A stretch of DNA of 62,461 bases from JAFAXD01 sp035472475 (GCA_035472475.1 DATIPA010000054.1:1-62461); one strand, 5' to 3'; numbered from the stretch's first letter, positions 44,059-52,592 are shown. The notes: a model not told the origin generated them from the sequence alone. A program made the numbers and translations.

Positions 44059-44786
44059 GCGAGCGCAATGTCGCGATTGTCACCGGCGGTTCAGCCGGTA
44101 TCGGCGCCGAGATTTGCCGCCGCATGATCGCGCAAGGCTATGAGGTAATTTCGCTTGCCCTGCAGCGCCCCGCCCGGTCGGACAAGCACCTGCATGCAAT
44201 CGAGGTCGATCTCACCGATGCAACCGCGACCGCGCAGGTGGCGGCCGACGTGGCATCCCGCTTTGGGGTCACGCATGTCGTGCATAACGCGGGCGCCATT
44301 CGTCCCGCGTTGCTGGGGGACGTCAAGGCCGAGGATCTCAACGCGCTCACGCAGCTTCACCTCGGGGCCGCGCTCGCGCTCGTGCAGTCCGTTTTGCCAG
44401 GGATGAAGGCAAACGGATTCGGGCGCATCGTTTTGATGTCGTCACGCGGTGCGCTCGGCCTGCAGACGCGGTCGGCCTATTCGGCCACCAAAGCCGGAAT
44501 GATCGGCCTCGGGCGCACCTGGGCTTTGGAGCTCGCGCCGCATGGAATCACCGTGAACATGGTTGCGCCGGGGCCGATCGGCGGCACCGAGATGTTCCAC
44601 GAGATCGTTCCAGCCGGCAGCGAGCGGGAACGTGCGCTTGCGCAATCAATTCCGGTGCGCCGCGTCGGGACGCCCGCGGACGTGGCCAACGCAGTGATGT
44701 TCTTTGCCGCGCGCGAGTCCGGCTTTGTGACCGGGCAGGTGCTCTACGTGTGCGGCGGCGCGAGCGTCGGCACACTTGTTGTTTGA
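44055..44786 (+). CDS. Short-chain dehydrogenase/reductase (FabG-like)
   Basis: 243 residues, complete classical SDR: nucleotide motif TGGSAGIG (10-17), NAG motif in VVHNAGAIRP, catalytic serine in VLMSSRGAL and YSATKAG. Expected reaction is NAD(P)-dependent oxidation or reduction of a hydroxyl or carbonyl. It contrasts with the damaged SDR domain two genes upstream and may be the active partner. Start GTG overlaps the cyclase stop. Last gene of the plus-strand operon, convergent with the deacetylase gene. Confidence 0.9.
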   Translation: MSERNVAIVTGGSAGIGAEICRRMIAQGYEVISLALQRPARSDKHLHAIEVDLTDATATAQVAADVASRFGVTHVVHNAGAIRPALLGDVKAEDLNALTQLHLGAALALVQSVLPGMKANGFGRIVLMSSRGALGLQTRSAYSATKAGMIGLGRTWALELAPHGITVNMVAPGPIGGTEMFHEIVPAGSERERALAQSIPVRRVGTPADVANAVMFFAARESGFVTGQVLYVCGGASVGTLVV

Positions 44787-44840
44787 CCGGCGTTGTCGTC
44801 GCGGCCGCCTCGATTGAGCTCAGCACGCGTCGATTGCCTC

Positions 44841-45728
44841 TCAGGTCGCGGCCGACTTGCGGTACCAGTCGACGATCTCAGCTCCCCTGGCGAACCAGAC
44901 CTCGCGGCGCGAGCGGATGTGTTTCAGCGCCAGGTCGAAATATTTGCTGCGATGCGGGTGGCCAATCAGAAACGGGTGCAGGCAGATCGACATGACACGG
45001 CCGCTGCTTGCGCCGTCCTCGTAGAGCACATCGAACTGGTCGCAGATCATCTTGCCGAAGTCTTCCCCGGTTTTCTTGCCGTCGAGAAACGCCGGAATGT
45101 CGTTGAGCTCGATCGAGTACGGGATCGAGGTCATCTTTCCGCGCGCCACGCGCATCGGATAGGGCTGCTCGTCATTGACCCAGTCGCCGACGTAGTCGAT
45201 GCCGTTCTCGGCCAGGATGTCGAGCGTCCGGTGCGACTCGCTCAGCGCCGGGCCGAGCCACCCGCGCGGCCGGTGACCGGTGCCTTTGCTGATCGTCTCC
45301 ACCACCTCGCGGATCAACGTGCGCTCCTCATCCTCCGGCTGCTTGTTGATGAGAATCGAGTTGTTGCGGCCGTGCCCCATCCACTCCCAGCCGAGCTGAT
45401 TGGCAGCCTCGATGATGCGGGGATATTTGATGCAGACGTCGGCGTTGAGCGCCACCGTCCCCTTGACGCCGTGTTTTTCCATGACATCCATCATGCGCCA
45501 GATGCCAACACGTACGCCGTAATCGCGCCAGGAGTAGTTCAATACGTCAGGCACAAGTCCCACGGTAGCGGCGGTCACCGAGGTCGACGGGCGGTCGAAC
45601 AGGAAATGCTCAATGTTAGGGATGACCCAGACGGCGACGCGCGCACCGTCCGGCCAGCGCAGTCGCGGTCTATCAACGATTGCGGAATAGTCGAAGCGGT
45701 CGTGCTCGGCAGGTGCGCTTCCCGACAT
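44841..45728 (-). CDS. Polysaccharide deacetylase family protein (PuuE/allantoinase-like)
   Basis: 295 residues of the NodB-fold family in its PuuE-like form, which acts on small C-N substrates rather than glycans. Visible are WPDGARVAVWVIPNIEHF at the start, ALNADVCIKYPRII where the metal-binding Asp lies, EWMGHGRNNS with a metal His, and SICLHPFLIGHPHR near the C-terminus. PuuE enzymes hydrolyse allantoin and related amides without sugars. Part of a minus-strand operon with an isochorismatase-like amidase (12 bases) and an amidohydrolase. Confidence 0.85.
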   Translation of the reverse strand: MSGSAPAEHDRFDYSAIVDRPRLRWPDGARVAVWVIPNIEHFLFDRPSTSVTAATVGLVPDVLNYSWRDYGVRVGIWRMMDVMEKHGVKGTVALNADVCIKYPRIIEAANQLGWEWMGHGRNNSILINKQPEDEERTLIREVVETISKGTGHRPRGWLGPALSESHRTLDILAENGIDYVGDWVNDEQPYPMRVARGKMTSIPYSIELNDIPAFLDGKKTGEDFGKMICDQFDVLYEDGASSGRVMSICLHPFLIGHPHRSKYFDLALKHIRSRREVWFARGAEIVDWYRKSAAT

Positions 45729-45740
45729 TTGTCTGGTCCT

Positions 45741-46394
45741 TCAAGTCTGCGACTGATTGTGTCCGATCCTGCGCAAATACGCCTGCGCCTCTTCCAGCGC
45801 GACGACGTCGGCATATTTGGCCTGGAGATCAAACAGGCTTTGTTCGTGCGCGGCGGTTGAGCGGTCGCCAACCGCCTCGCGGACGACGATCGGCCGGAAA
45901 CCGTTCTGAATCGCGTCGACCGCGGTCGCGCGGACACAGCCGCTGGTCGTGCAGCCCGCAATGATCAATGTATCGATGCGGCGGCTGTTGAGACGCGGCA
46001 CCAAGTCGGTGCCGAAAAAGCACGAGGCGTATTTCTTCAGCAGCAGGCTGTCACCCTTGGCAAAGGTCAGCCGCGGGTCGATCTCGTGCCCGTCGGTGTC
46101 GGCCCGCAGTGTGACGCTGCCTCTCTGCTTGAGCGCCCAGATGCCGGCGTCGCGCAGATCGACGTCGTCATAACGGACGGTCGAGAAGATGACCGGAATG
46201 GCGCGCTCATGCGCTGCTTCAAGCAGCGATTGGGTGGCCACGATCTGACTGTCGAGGTTGGCGCCCAGCATCCGTGTCGGGTCGGTGAAGGCTTTGACCA
46301 GGTCGACGACCAAGACGGCCGGTCGCTCGCCAAATCCCATGGTCAAGCCAAAGCCGCGTTCCTGAAAGAATTGGATATCGCTCTTGGTCGTCAC
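45741..46394 (-). CDS. Isochorismatase-like cysteine hydrolase (N-carbamoylsarcosine amidase-like)
   Basis: 217 residues. The Asp-Lys-Cys triad is visible: D31 in AVLVVDLVKAF, Lys in LLLKKYASCFFGT and Cys in IIAGCTTSGCVRATA. The FFGT and CTTSGC forms match the N-carbamoylsarcosine amidase/nicotinamidase group, which hydrolyses amides or ureido compounds. Middle gene of the operon; probably acts on a carbamoyl or amide intermediate made by its neighbours. Confidence 0.87.
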   Translation of the reverse strand: MTTKSDIQFFQERGFGLTMGFGERPAVLVVDLVKAFTDPTRMLGANLDSQIVATQSLLEAAHERAIPVIFSTVRYDDVDLRDAGIWALKQRGSVTLRADTDGHEIDPRLTFAKGDSLLLKKYASCFFGTDLVPRLNSRRIDTLIIAGCTTSGCVRATAVDAIQNGFRPIVVREAVGDRSTAAHEQSLFDLQAKYADVVALEEAQAYLRRIGHNQSQT

Positions 46395-46471
46395 AGGGCC
46401 CTCGTCAATTAATGCGAGTGCACGGCATCGACACGCAAGCTCGAGCAGGTGCCTCTGCCGATCGCTCGACG

Positions 46472-47947
46472 CTACGACAACTTTGGCAGCAGCTCGGCGA
46501 ACACGTCAGGTTGATAGCCGGTCGCCTTGAACAGGTGATCGCGCGACTCCCCGACCATCGCTTTCAGCCGGGTCATATCGAGGCCGATCACCTTGCCGGC
46601 GTACTTGCGTATGCGGCCGCCGATAATGACGGTGTCCACGTTGCTGCGCTCGGCCGCCTGCACAACCGTCCCGATTGCGTTGTTCGACGGGTAGAGGTTG
46701 ATGTCGTCTGCCCTGATCACCAGAAGGTCGGCTTCCTTCCCCGGCGTCAGCGAGCCGATCTTGTCATCGAGCCCCGCGCAGTGCGCACCGCCCATGGTGG
46801 CGCAATAGAGCACGTCCCTCACCATGAGCGGTTTGGGTGGAGCCTGGTCACCGGAGAATCTGCGGTTTTGCGCCATAGCCCGCTGTACATAGAACGCCAC
46901 GCGCATCTCCATAAACATATCACCGCCGTACGACGTTTCGTTGTCGACGCTCAGTCCCGGCTTGATACCGTGGTCCCAGGCGTGCTGCAGCGCGCAGACA
47001 CCTTCCCCCAGCGCATATTGCGCGTCCGAGCGCGGGCACACGTTAATGTTGGCGCCGGTATCAACGAAAATCTGCCACGTCTTCTCGGGCAATGCGCCGC
47101 AATGATTGAACGTGTTGTCCGGACCGACCAGCTTGTCCTGAACCAACGGGTCAAGCAGCGCGGCCATCTGCGGACCCTGAAACTCGGTGGTGACGCGCAG
47201 CCCGAGCTTGCGCGCGACTGCCCAGTTGTCGCGGTTGGGGCCTGAGAACATGCGCAGGGTGACGAGTTGATCGGTCGAGGAGAAATATTTCCTCTGCAAT
47301 CGCTCGAGATCTTGCGGCCACTGATGGGCCCAATCGCCTGCATTGGGCGGGCCGGACGCATGGACGGCGCGAACACCACCGTCGATCAGCGCCTCGACCG
47401 CCGCGTCGGAATGGTCGGCGCTGCGCGAGTTGTGCGAATTGTCGATCACGCACGTTATGCCGGCGTCGATGCAGCCGACCGCCGTCAGATAGTGAGCGAT
47501 GTAGTGGTCTTGCGGCCGGTACGCTTTCGCAAACGACAGGTGGGTCGCGTTGCTATAGTCGGCGAGCGTCGGCGAGTTTGGATTGATGCGGCGAAGCTGC
47601 GCTTCCCAGGAATGGCGATGACAATCGACAAAGCCCGGCACGATGATCGTGTTCTGCGCGTCGATCACCTGCGCACCCGCGGCATCGAGCGAGGGAGCAA
47701 TGGCGGCGATTTTCTTGCCCTCGATCAGAAGGTCACCGCGCGCGAGATCCCCGACCTTGTCGTCCATGCTCACGATGGTGCCGCCCTTAAGCAGGATCCG
47801 ATTGTTCGGATCGATCGGACCCTCGTGCCCGAACCGGCTCGAGTCCTGTGCGACCGCCGTGTCGGACAGGACGGCAGCCGCCCCCGCGGCGAAGGTGGCT
47901 CCCGCCTTTAAGGCGGTACGCCGCGTCACGCGCGCGTCGCTCTCCAT
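46472..47947 (-). CDS. Tat-exported amidohydrolase (ATZ/TRZ/deaminase type)
   Basis: 491 residues. The N-terminus has a twin-arginine signal (VTRRTALKAGATFAAGAAAV), so the enzyme is folded before export. The amidohydrolase barrel follows: metal HxH in GFVDCHRHSWEAQL, later histidine in NTFNHCGALPE, NVCPRSDAQYALGEG and the Asp region VDNETSYGGDMF; C-terminal GSLTPGKEADLLVI closes the fold. It probably deaminates or hydrolyses a C-N bond in a ring compound in the periplasm. GGAGG precedes the ATG at 47947. First gene of the minus-strand operon. Confidence 0.88.
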   Translation of the reverse strand: MESDARVTRRTALKAGATFAAGAAAVLSDTAVAQDSSRFGHEGPIDPNNRILLKGGTIVSMDDKVGDLARGDLLIEGKKIAAIAPSLDAAGAQVIDAQNTIIVPGFVDCHRHSWEAQLRRINPNSPTLADYSNATHLSFAKAYRPQDHYIAHYLTAVGCIDAGITCVIDNSHNSRSADHSDAAVEALIDGGVRAVHASGPPNAGDWAHQWPQDLERLQRKYFSSTDQLVTLRMFSGPNRDNWAVARKLGLRVTTEFQGPQMAALLDPLVQDKLVGPDNTFNHCGALPEKTWQIFVDTGANINVCPRSDAQYALGEGVCALQHAWDHGIKPGLSVDNETSYGGDMFMEMRVAFYVQRAMAQNRRFSGDQAPPKPLMVRDVLYCATMGGAHCAGLDDKIGSLTPGKEADLLVIRADDINLYPSNNAIGTVVQAAERSNVDTVIIGGRIRKYAGKVIGLDMTRLKAMVGESRDHLFKATGYQPDVFAELLPKLS

Positions 47948-48629
47948 GGCATCCTCCGGGATGTTTTTGTTGGCTGCGACAAGCCTATCGTAGCGACGAC
48001 CGGTCGGTAAGGGAGGCAGGCGCAACGCTGCGTGTCTGGAGAACGCGCGGCTCTATACTGCCAATTGCGTGGCCAACCCCGCGATCGACCCGCTCCCGCA
48101 GGCCGAATCGCGCCCAGCTCAGCCGAAGAGGCGCTGATGCGGGAGTTCGGCCCGCAGCGTGGCGTAGCGGCGCAAGGAGCGCCGGCTCTCAGAGCAATGC
48201 AAGCGAGATAGCCACCCCCGAGACAAAGACAGCAATCACGAGCGTCAGGTCATCCTGATCGAAGGCAATAATCCACTTCATGGCCCCCACCCCGCCTTCG
48301 GATATCCGAAGGACAGTTGCCAATACCACCCACCGCATCTTTATGGATAAGCTTTCAGCACGCCAACTGCGCGCTCACGCGCACGCAACGTCGCAACTCT
48401 CAGCGTCAGTCCCTCGGGATCAATGTGTCTGATTCTGAGTTCGACGCAAAATGTTGATGGAACTTTTCCACGCGGGAATCGCGCCGCAGCCGCGCGGACC
48501 GAATCAGTCAATGCGACGATCGAGGCCCTCGTTAAAGCGCTTGCCAAGGCTTACAATATGCTGGTTCAGGCCATTTAGGCCGCGTTAAGCCCGGCAGAAA
48601 CTTGCGTGTAAGAATATGTTGGCGTCGCA
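47948..48629. other. Large intergenic region between the catabolic island and pqqE
   Basis: 682 bases. A possible 30-codon membrane peptide (48189-48281, minus) is listed separately. Around 48340-48580 both strands have modest open frames: a plus frame ending LVKALAKAYNMLVQAI (stop at 48578) and a minus frame of 68 codons; neither has a good ribosome site, so they may be gene remnants. The promoter of pqqE must lie near the right end. No terminator or repeat was recognised. Confidence 0.45.
48189..48281 (-). CDS. Possible 30-residue membrane peptide
   Basis: An ATG at 48281 opens a short frame of a hydrophilic start (MKWIIAFDQDD) followed by one hydrophobic helix (LTLVIAVFVSGVAISLALL) and a stop. 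GGTGGGGG lies just upstream. The pattern of a tiny single-pass protein is clear, but chance cannot be ruled out. Confidence 0.3.
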   Translation of the reverse strand: MKWIIAFDQDDLTLVIAVFVSGVAISLALL

Positions 48630-49766
48630 ATGAGCGTGGAAGTCGAACAACCGCGGATTGCTTACCAGCCGCTAGGCCTGCTTGCGGAACTCACGCATCG
48701 TTGTCCGCTTGGCTGCCCCTATTGTTCCAACCCGCTCGATCTCGATCAGCGCACCAGCGAGCTTGACGCGGCCGTTTGGGCGCGCGTCTTTCGCGAGGCG
48801 GCAGCGCTCGGCGTCCTACAGATCCACCTCTCCGGCGGCGAACCCGGAGCGCGCCGCGATCTGGTGGAGATCACGGCGGCAGCCCGTGCGGCCGGCCTTT
48901 ACAGCAACCTCATCACATCCGGCGTCGGTATAACGGCGCCCACGCTCGGCAAGCTCGTCGAAGCAGGCCTCGACCACGTTCAAATCTCCATCCAGGACAG
49001 CGGCGCCGATTCTGCGGATACGATTGCCGGGTACCAGGGCGCCTTCACACGCAAGAATGCGCTTGCCAATGAGGTGGTTCGACTTGGTCTTCCTCTGACC
49101 GTCAATGTGGTGGTGCACCGCGCCAACATTGAACGCATCCCTGCGATGGTCGATTTGGCCCTGAGCCTCGGAGCGAGCCGGATCGAAATCGCGCACGTGC
49201 AATATTATGGGTGGGCGCTCAAGAACCGCGCCTCACTCATGCCGGAGCGCGAGCAGGTCGCGCGCGCGGCCACGCAGGTGGAGAAACTGCGCCGCCTGCA
49301 CCATGGCCGCATCGTGATCGACGCGGTGGTGCCCGACTACTACGCTCGCTATCCCAAACCCTGCGTTGGCGGCTGGGGGAGACGGTCACTCAACGTCAAT
49401 CCGTCCGGCAAGGTGTTGCCCTGCCACGCCGCCGAGACCATCCCAGGCCTCGAATTCTGGAACGTGAAGCAGCACGCGCTTGCCGAGATCTGGGAGAACT
49501 CACCGGCGTTTCGCGCGTTTCGCGGCGTGGATTGGATGGGTGAACCATGCGCGAGCTGCCCGCGGCGGGACATCGATTTCGGCGGCTGCCGATGCCAGGC
49601 GTTCGCGCTAACCGGCGATGCAACGGCGACCGACCCGGTCTGCCACCTTTCGCCCAACCACGAGATCGTAGCGAGCCTCGCCCGGGGCGAAGCCAACGTG
49701 CCGTATGTCTATCGCCGTTTAGCCGGCGCGGCCGCCGAACCGATTGCCGAGATCACGACCCGTTGA
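48630..49766 (+). CDS. pqqE: PQQ biosynthesis radical SAM protein PqqE
   Basis: 378 residues. The radical SAM cluster is C25-x3-C29-x2-C32 in THRCPLGCPYCSNP, followed by IHLSGGEPGARRD. The C-terminal SPASM region supplies more cysteines (LPCHAAET, EPCASCPRRDIDFGGCRCQAF). PqqE joins the Glu and Tyr side chains of PqqA, the first step of pyrroloquinoline quinone synthesis, in the cytoplasm. Its substrate gene pqqA follows 81 bases later. pqqB, pqqC and pqqD are not in the window. Confidence 0.95.
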   Translation: MSVEVEQPRIAYQPLGLLAELTHRCPLGCPYCSNPLDLDQRTSELDAAVWARVFREAAALGVLQIHLSGGEPGARRDLVEITAAARAAGLYSNLITSGVGITAPTLGKLVEAGLDHVQISIQDSGADSADTIAGYQGAFTRKNALANEVVRLGLPLTVNVVVHRANIERIPAMVDLALSLGASRIEIAHVQYYGWALKNRASLMPEREQVARAATQVEKLRRLHHGRIVIDAVVPDYYARYPKPCVGGWGRRSLNVNPSGKVLPCHAAETIPGLEFWNVKQHALAEIWENSPAFRAFRGVDWMGEPCASCPRRDIDFGGCRCQAFALTGDATATDPVCHLSPNHEIVASLARGEANVPYVYRRLAGAAAEPIAEITTR

Positions 49767-49787
49767 GCCCGATCGGCCCATCAAGCG

Positions 49788-49816
49788 TTGCGCCACAACC
49801 GGCACGCGACTATAAT
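49788..49816 (+). promoter_or_regulatory. Sigma-70-type promoter of pqqA
   Basis: TTGCGC (49788-49793), 17 bases, then a perfect TATAAT (49811-49816). Transcription would start near 49823, giving a leader of about 25 bases that contains the AGGAGG ribosome site of pqqA. Confidence 0.7.
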
Positions 49817-49847
49817 TTCAGCCTGAATAAGAACAGGAGGAAAAGTC

Positions 49848-49925
49848 ATGGCATGGACGACTCCGACGTTGGTCGAAATCTGCATCGGTCTTGAAATCAA
49901 CGGCTATCTGCCGGCCGAATTCTAA
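49848..49925 (+). CDS. pqqA: PQQ precursor peptide PqqA
   Basis: 25 codons. The peptide contains CIGLEINGYLPAEF, with E16 and Y20 in the E-x3-Y spacing that is cross-linked to form pyrroloquinoline quinone. It begins MAWTTPTLVE, typical of PqqA leaders. A perfect AGGAGG (49835-49840) sits seven bases before the ATG, and a strong -10 box lies upstream, as expected for a substrate peptide needed in excess over the enzyme. It lies after pqqE instead of at the head of a pqqABCDE operon. A GC-rich hairpin follows. Confidence 0.93.
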   Translation: MAWTTPTLVEICIGLEINGYLPAEF

Positions 49926-49959
49926 TCCTCCGGGGCGCTGGCCCTATTCAGCCTAATGC

Positions 49960-49988
49960 CCGCCCGCGCGGCGGGCGGTTGGCTTTGC
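49960..49988 (+). terminator. Probable terminator after pqqA
   Basis: Perfect 8-base stem CCGCCCGC / GCGGGCGG with loop GCG, 35 bases after the pqqA stop, followed by TTGGCTTTG, a weak U-tract. Confidence 0.55.
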
Positions 49989-50048
49989 CCCACACGCCGA
50001 ATGGTCACGGTATACCGGCCGAACCCGCCGGCAGCGCGAGCCTTTGCG

Positions 50049-50297
50049 CTATTCGAGCGAGCCGACCTTCCTTGAGGCAGGCGAGTTCCTGATACAGACG
50101 ACTTTCACGCGCTCATCTTGCCCGATCTCCTGTCCGATCGAGGTTTCGGCGAGATAGGCTTGGCCGTGCATGACACAGGTGACGGGATTTCCGAATTGCT
50201 CCGGCACGAACATCGTGTGGACCGCGTTGGATTGACTGCAAGCCGCAAGGTCAGGGGTCACGGCGAGCGAGCAAACGAGAATCAGGGCTGTCAGCAC
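50049..50297 (-). CDS. Small exported cysteine-containing protein, hypothetical
   Basis: 82 residues with a signal peptide (LTALILVCSLAVTPDLAA). The mature part has three cysteines (ACSQSNAV, NPVTCVMHGQAYLA, KVVCIRN), suggesting disulfides in the periplasm. Start GTG at 50297 has GGGAG seven bases ahead; a TTG one codon upstream is the alternative. The pattern, including EQFGNPVTC and MHGQAYLAET, looks conserved in rhizobial-type genomes, but no function is known. Confidence 0.65.
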   Translation of the reverse strand: MLTALILVCSLAVTPDLAACSQSNAVHTMFVPEQFGNPVTCVMHGQAYLAETSIGQEIGQDERVKVVCIRNSPASRKVGSLE

Positions 50298-50383
50298 CAA
50301 TAAGCTCCCATGAACGCGTGAAGGACGCGCCCCCCCGAGACCCTTGGTATGGTCGTTCGCGCGACCAGCCCGTTATTGCCGCA

Positions 50384-50444
50384 GCATTAAGCAAGAGCCG
50401 GGCCACGCGGGCGTGGCGGACCCGGCACCTGCGCTGCTTAATGC
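50384..50444. repeat. Nested long hairpin, class unknown
   Basis: Outer arms GCATTAAGCA (50384-50393) and TGCTTAATGC (50435-50444) are exact inverted copies. Within them GCCGGG/CCCGGC and CCACG/CGTGG pair around a CGGG loop. The 61-base element lies in the 260 bases between the DUF447 gene stop and the small exported protein start. It could be a small RNA, a processing or termination structure, or a palindromic repeat. Confidence 0.6.
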
Positions 50445-50558
50445 GGAAAACGCTTTAAACTTCAACGCTGTGGGGAACACCGCCGCAGCACATTCAGGCC
50501 GCATCTCGAGCGCGGACCGCGGTCGAATCAACAACTCTACATATAATGTGATGAGTCA

Positions 50559-51119
50559 TTAGTCACTGTAATGGGACTTGATCCTGTGCATCAGCCACGA
50601 CCACGCCTCAGCCTCGGCGGGCCCTGCGGTCTTTTGCACAGCGCTTTCGAGATACGCGATCTCCCGCTCGACCTTGCCGCGTGGAAGGAAATCGAGGCGG
50701 CTGGCCAGGATCGCGGCCTCAATCACGGCGGATTGGGCGCGGTTGAAACCTGCGAACGGCGCGTGGGACGCGCTCCGGACGGTCCGGCAGTGAAAGCGCG
50801 GCCGCTGATCGTCCTCCTCAACGCGCACCACCGCCAGTTCGGCATGCGCCAACGCACCCGCAAGGCGCGGGACCGGCACCTCGGCGGCGGCCGTTGTGGG
50901 CCATAGCTCGCGTCCGGTCAGGCATCCGGCGAACACCCGCACGTCGTCCGTGTAGTTTGCGACCGCGAACGGCACGGCTCGCAAATTGTCGAGCGTTGTC
51001 GAGGGGCGAAACGGCGCGATGATCCAGCCCTCGCCGTCCGCGATAATACCGATCGGGGCGATGTGCACGCGACCCGTACGATCGGCGGTCGTGACAATCG
51101 TCTCGCGGATTATCGGCAT
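50559..51119 (-). CDS. DUF447 family protein (methanopterin-linked C1 locus)
   Basis: 186 residues, flavin-reductase-like split-barrel of the DUF447 type: IIRETIVTTADRTGRVHIAPIG at the start, FRPSTTLDNLRAVPFAVANYTDD in the flavin-pocket region, and HAPFAGFNRAQSAVIEAAILASR in the second half. DUF447 genes sit in tetrahydromethanopterin biosynthesis clusters of methylotrophs and methanogens and are needed for that pathway in genetic work on methylotrophs; the exact reaction is unsettled. Start ATG 51119. Last gene of the minus-strand cluster, 68 bases from the DHPS-like gene. Confidence 0.85.
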   Translation of the reverse strand: MPIIRETIVTTADRTGRVHIAPIGIIADGEGWIIAPFRPSTTLDNLRAVPFAVANYTDDVRVFAGCLTGRELWPTTAAAEVPVPRLAGALAHAELAVVRVEEDDQRPRFHCRTVRSASHAPFAGFNRAQSAVIEAAILASRLDFLPRGKVEREIAYLESAVQKTAGPAEAEAWSWLMHRIKSHYSD

Positions 51120-51187
51120 CGCATCAATCTTCTTGTCGCGGCACGATCGTTCCCGGAAAGCCGCTACCCGCGTTTTCGAAGCATGCT

Positions 51188-52591
51188 CTAATCTTTGGAC
51201 TTGGTCCCGCGCAGCGTGTGGCCGGCCTTGCGCAAACGCGTGAGGTCTTCGACTAACCGGTCCGCCCCGCATCCCCAGTTAAGCGGCTCGTCTTGGGTAT
51301 AACGCTTGCCGAGTTGCCAGGCGATTTCGGCCTTGATGAGCTCGGCGCCAAGATAGAACGCATGCGCCGCATCGCCTTCCAAGGTCAGCTTCGGAAACAA
51401 CGAAAAGGCGTCCTGTGACATGTAATGGCCGTCGCGATTGTAGACGTGAATTCCATCCTCGGTCGTTTCGATCCGGAAGTTGGCGTCTTTCACCTCCGCT
51501 GCGAGCTCCCGAATGTCCTGCGCCGAATTCGGAAACGGCGAGCGATCGTGCAGTTGTACCAGCGCGCCTCCATAATCCGTCGGCAGGCTCTGGTCCTCGC
51601 GCGCCGCATACATCATCCGGCGGGCAGCATCATGTTCCTGAATCGTGCGCCGGGTATGCGGGCTGACCTGCACCACCAGCAGGTTGCGGATGTGAAGCTC
51701 CGAGCAGATTCCCGTGAGCACCGCGGTCACCCCCCCGGAATCGGCGTCGGTCAGCTCGGTCAAGTTGCCGGTGCCCATCAGCAGTTCGGCGTGCGGCAGT
51801 CTGCTGCGCAGCTCGGCGTAGCGCGACAGGGAGGCCATGAAACCGAAATGGATTGGATCAAGAACGGGGTCGAGCACGGCGACGATGCCTCGCTTATCGG
51901 CTGCCTCGGCGGCCCGCAGCAGCGATGACAGATCGCCGTGCGGTGCGGGAATGAGTATCGGCGTCACTCCGCTGTCGGCTGCGACATCGAGCGTGTGCTC
52001 GGTCAGGCTCAGCAGAAAATTCGCGCCCGCGCGGGCAGCCCGTTGCAGTTCGCTCGCGTCAGCAGAATCGACGCTCACCGCAAAGCCGGCGCCGGTAAGC
52101 TCCCGTACCGCGTCCTCAAGGTGCGGAAACGGGGTGTCGGGTAGGCAGCCGAGGTCGATCACATCGGCGCCGGCCTCGCGCATCGACCTGGCCCGGGCAA
52201 GAATTGCATCAACCTCAAGCGAGGGCGCATCGATAATCTCGGCAAAGATCCGCATATCGTAGCGCGACAAATCCGGCTCACGGCCGCCCTTGCCGAAATA
52301 GGCCGGCAAGTCCTTGAGCTCGTCGGGGCCGCGCTCGAACGGCACGCCGAACTCCGCCGCAAGACGATCGAGATCCGCGCGGCAGCGTCCGGGCACGAGC
52401 ACTCGGGTTGCGTTCAACGGACGCGGTAGACGGCGCGCGATGATCTGCTGCGTCATCAGAGCAGCAACTTTCACGCCGACATCGAATATCGACCACTCGA
52501 ACGACGTGTCACCTAGGCCGGTGAGGAGCTTCTCGAGCCGATGGCAGGCGAGATGGCCGGTCAGAAGGAGGATGCGCTCGCGCTCAGCCAT
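51188..52591 (-). CDS. Dihydropteroate synthase-like protein of the methanopterin pathway
   Basis: 467 residues. An N-terminal domain (RILLLTGHLACHRLEKLLTG) precedes a DHPS-like TIM barrel from about residue 110: IFAEIIDAPSLEVDAILARA, GADVIDLGCLPDTPFP and VSVDSADASELQRAA. The C-terminal part (about 330-467) has DRSPFPNSAQDIRELA and NWGCGADRLVEDLTRLR. This family occurs with H4MPT genes and probably joins the pterin to its arylamine side chain, the archaeal-type variant of the DHPS step. The start codon lies two bases from the end of a complete CTAG repeat, whose GGGG may serve as ribosome site. Confidence 0.85.
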   Translation of the reverse strand: MAERERILLLTGHLACHRLEKLLTGLGDTSFEWSIFDVGVKVAALMTQQIIARRLPRPLNATRVLVPGRCRADLDRLAAEFGVPFERGPDELKDLPAYFGKGGREPDLSRYDMRIFAEIIDAPSLEVDAILARARSMREAGADVIDLGCLPDTPFPHLEDAVRELTGAGFAVSVDSADASELQRAARAGANFLLSLTEHTLDVAADSGVTPILIPAPHGDLSSLLRAAEAADKRGIVAVLDPVLDPIHFGFMASLSRYAELRSRLPHAELLMGTGNLTELTDADSGGVTAVLTGICSELHIRNLLVVQVSPHTRRTIQEHDAARRMMYAAREDQSLPTDYGGALVQLHDRSPFPNSAQDIRELAAEVKDANFRIETTEDGIHVYNRDGHYMSQDAFSLFPKLTLEGDAAHAFYLGAELIKAEIAWQLGKRYTQDEPLNWGCGADRLVEDLTRLRKAGHTLRGTKSKD

Positions 52592-52592
52592 A

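Noticed and set aside
48341..48547. A 68-codon minus frame before pqqE
   Set aside because: An equally plausible plus-strand frame overlaps it; neither has a ribosome site, so it may be a decayed gene but cannot be supported.
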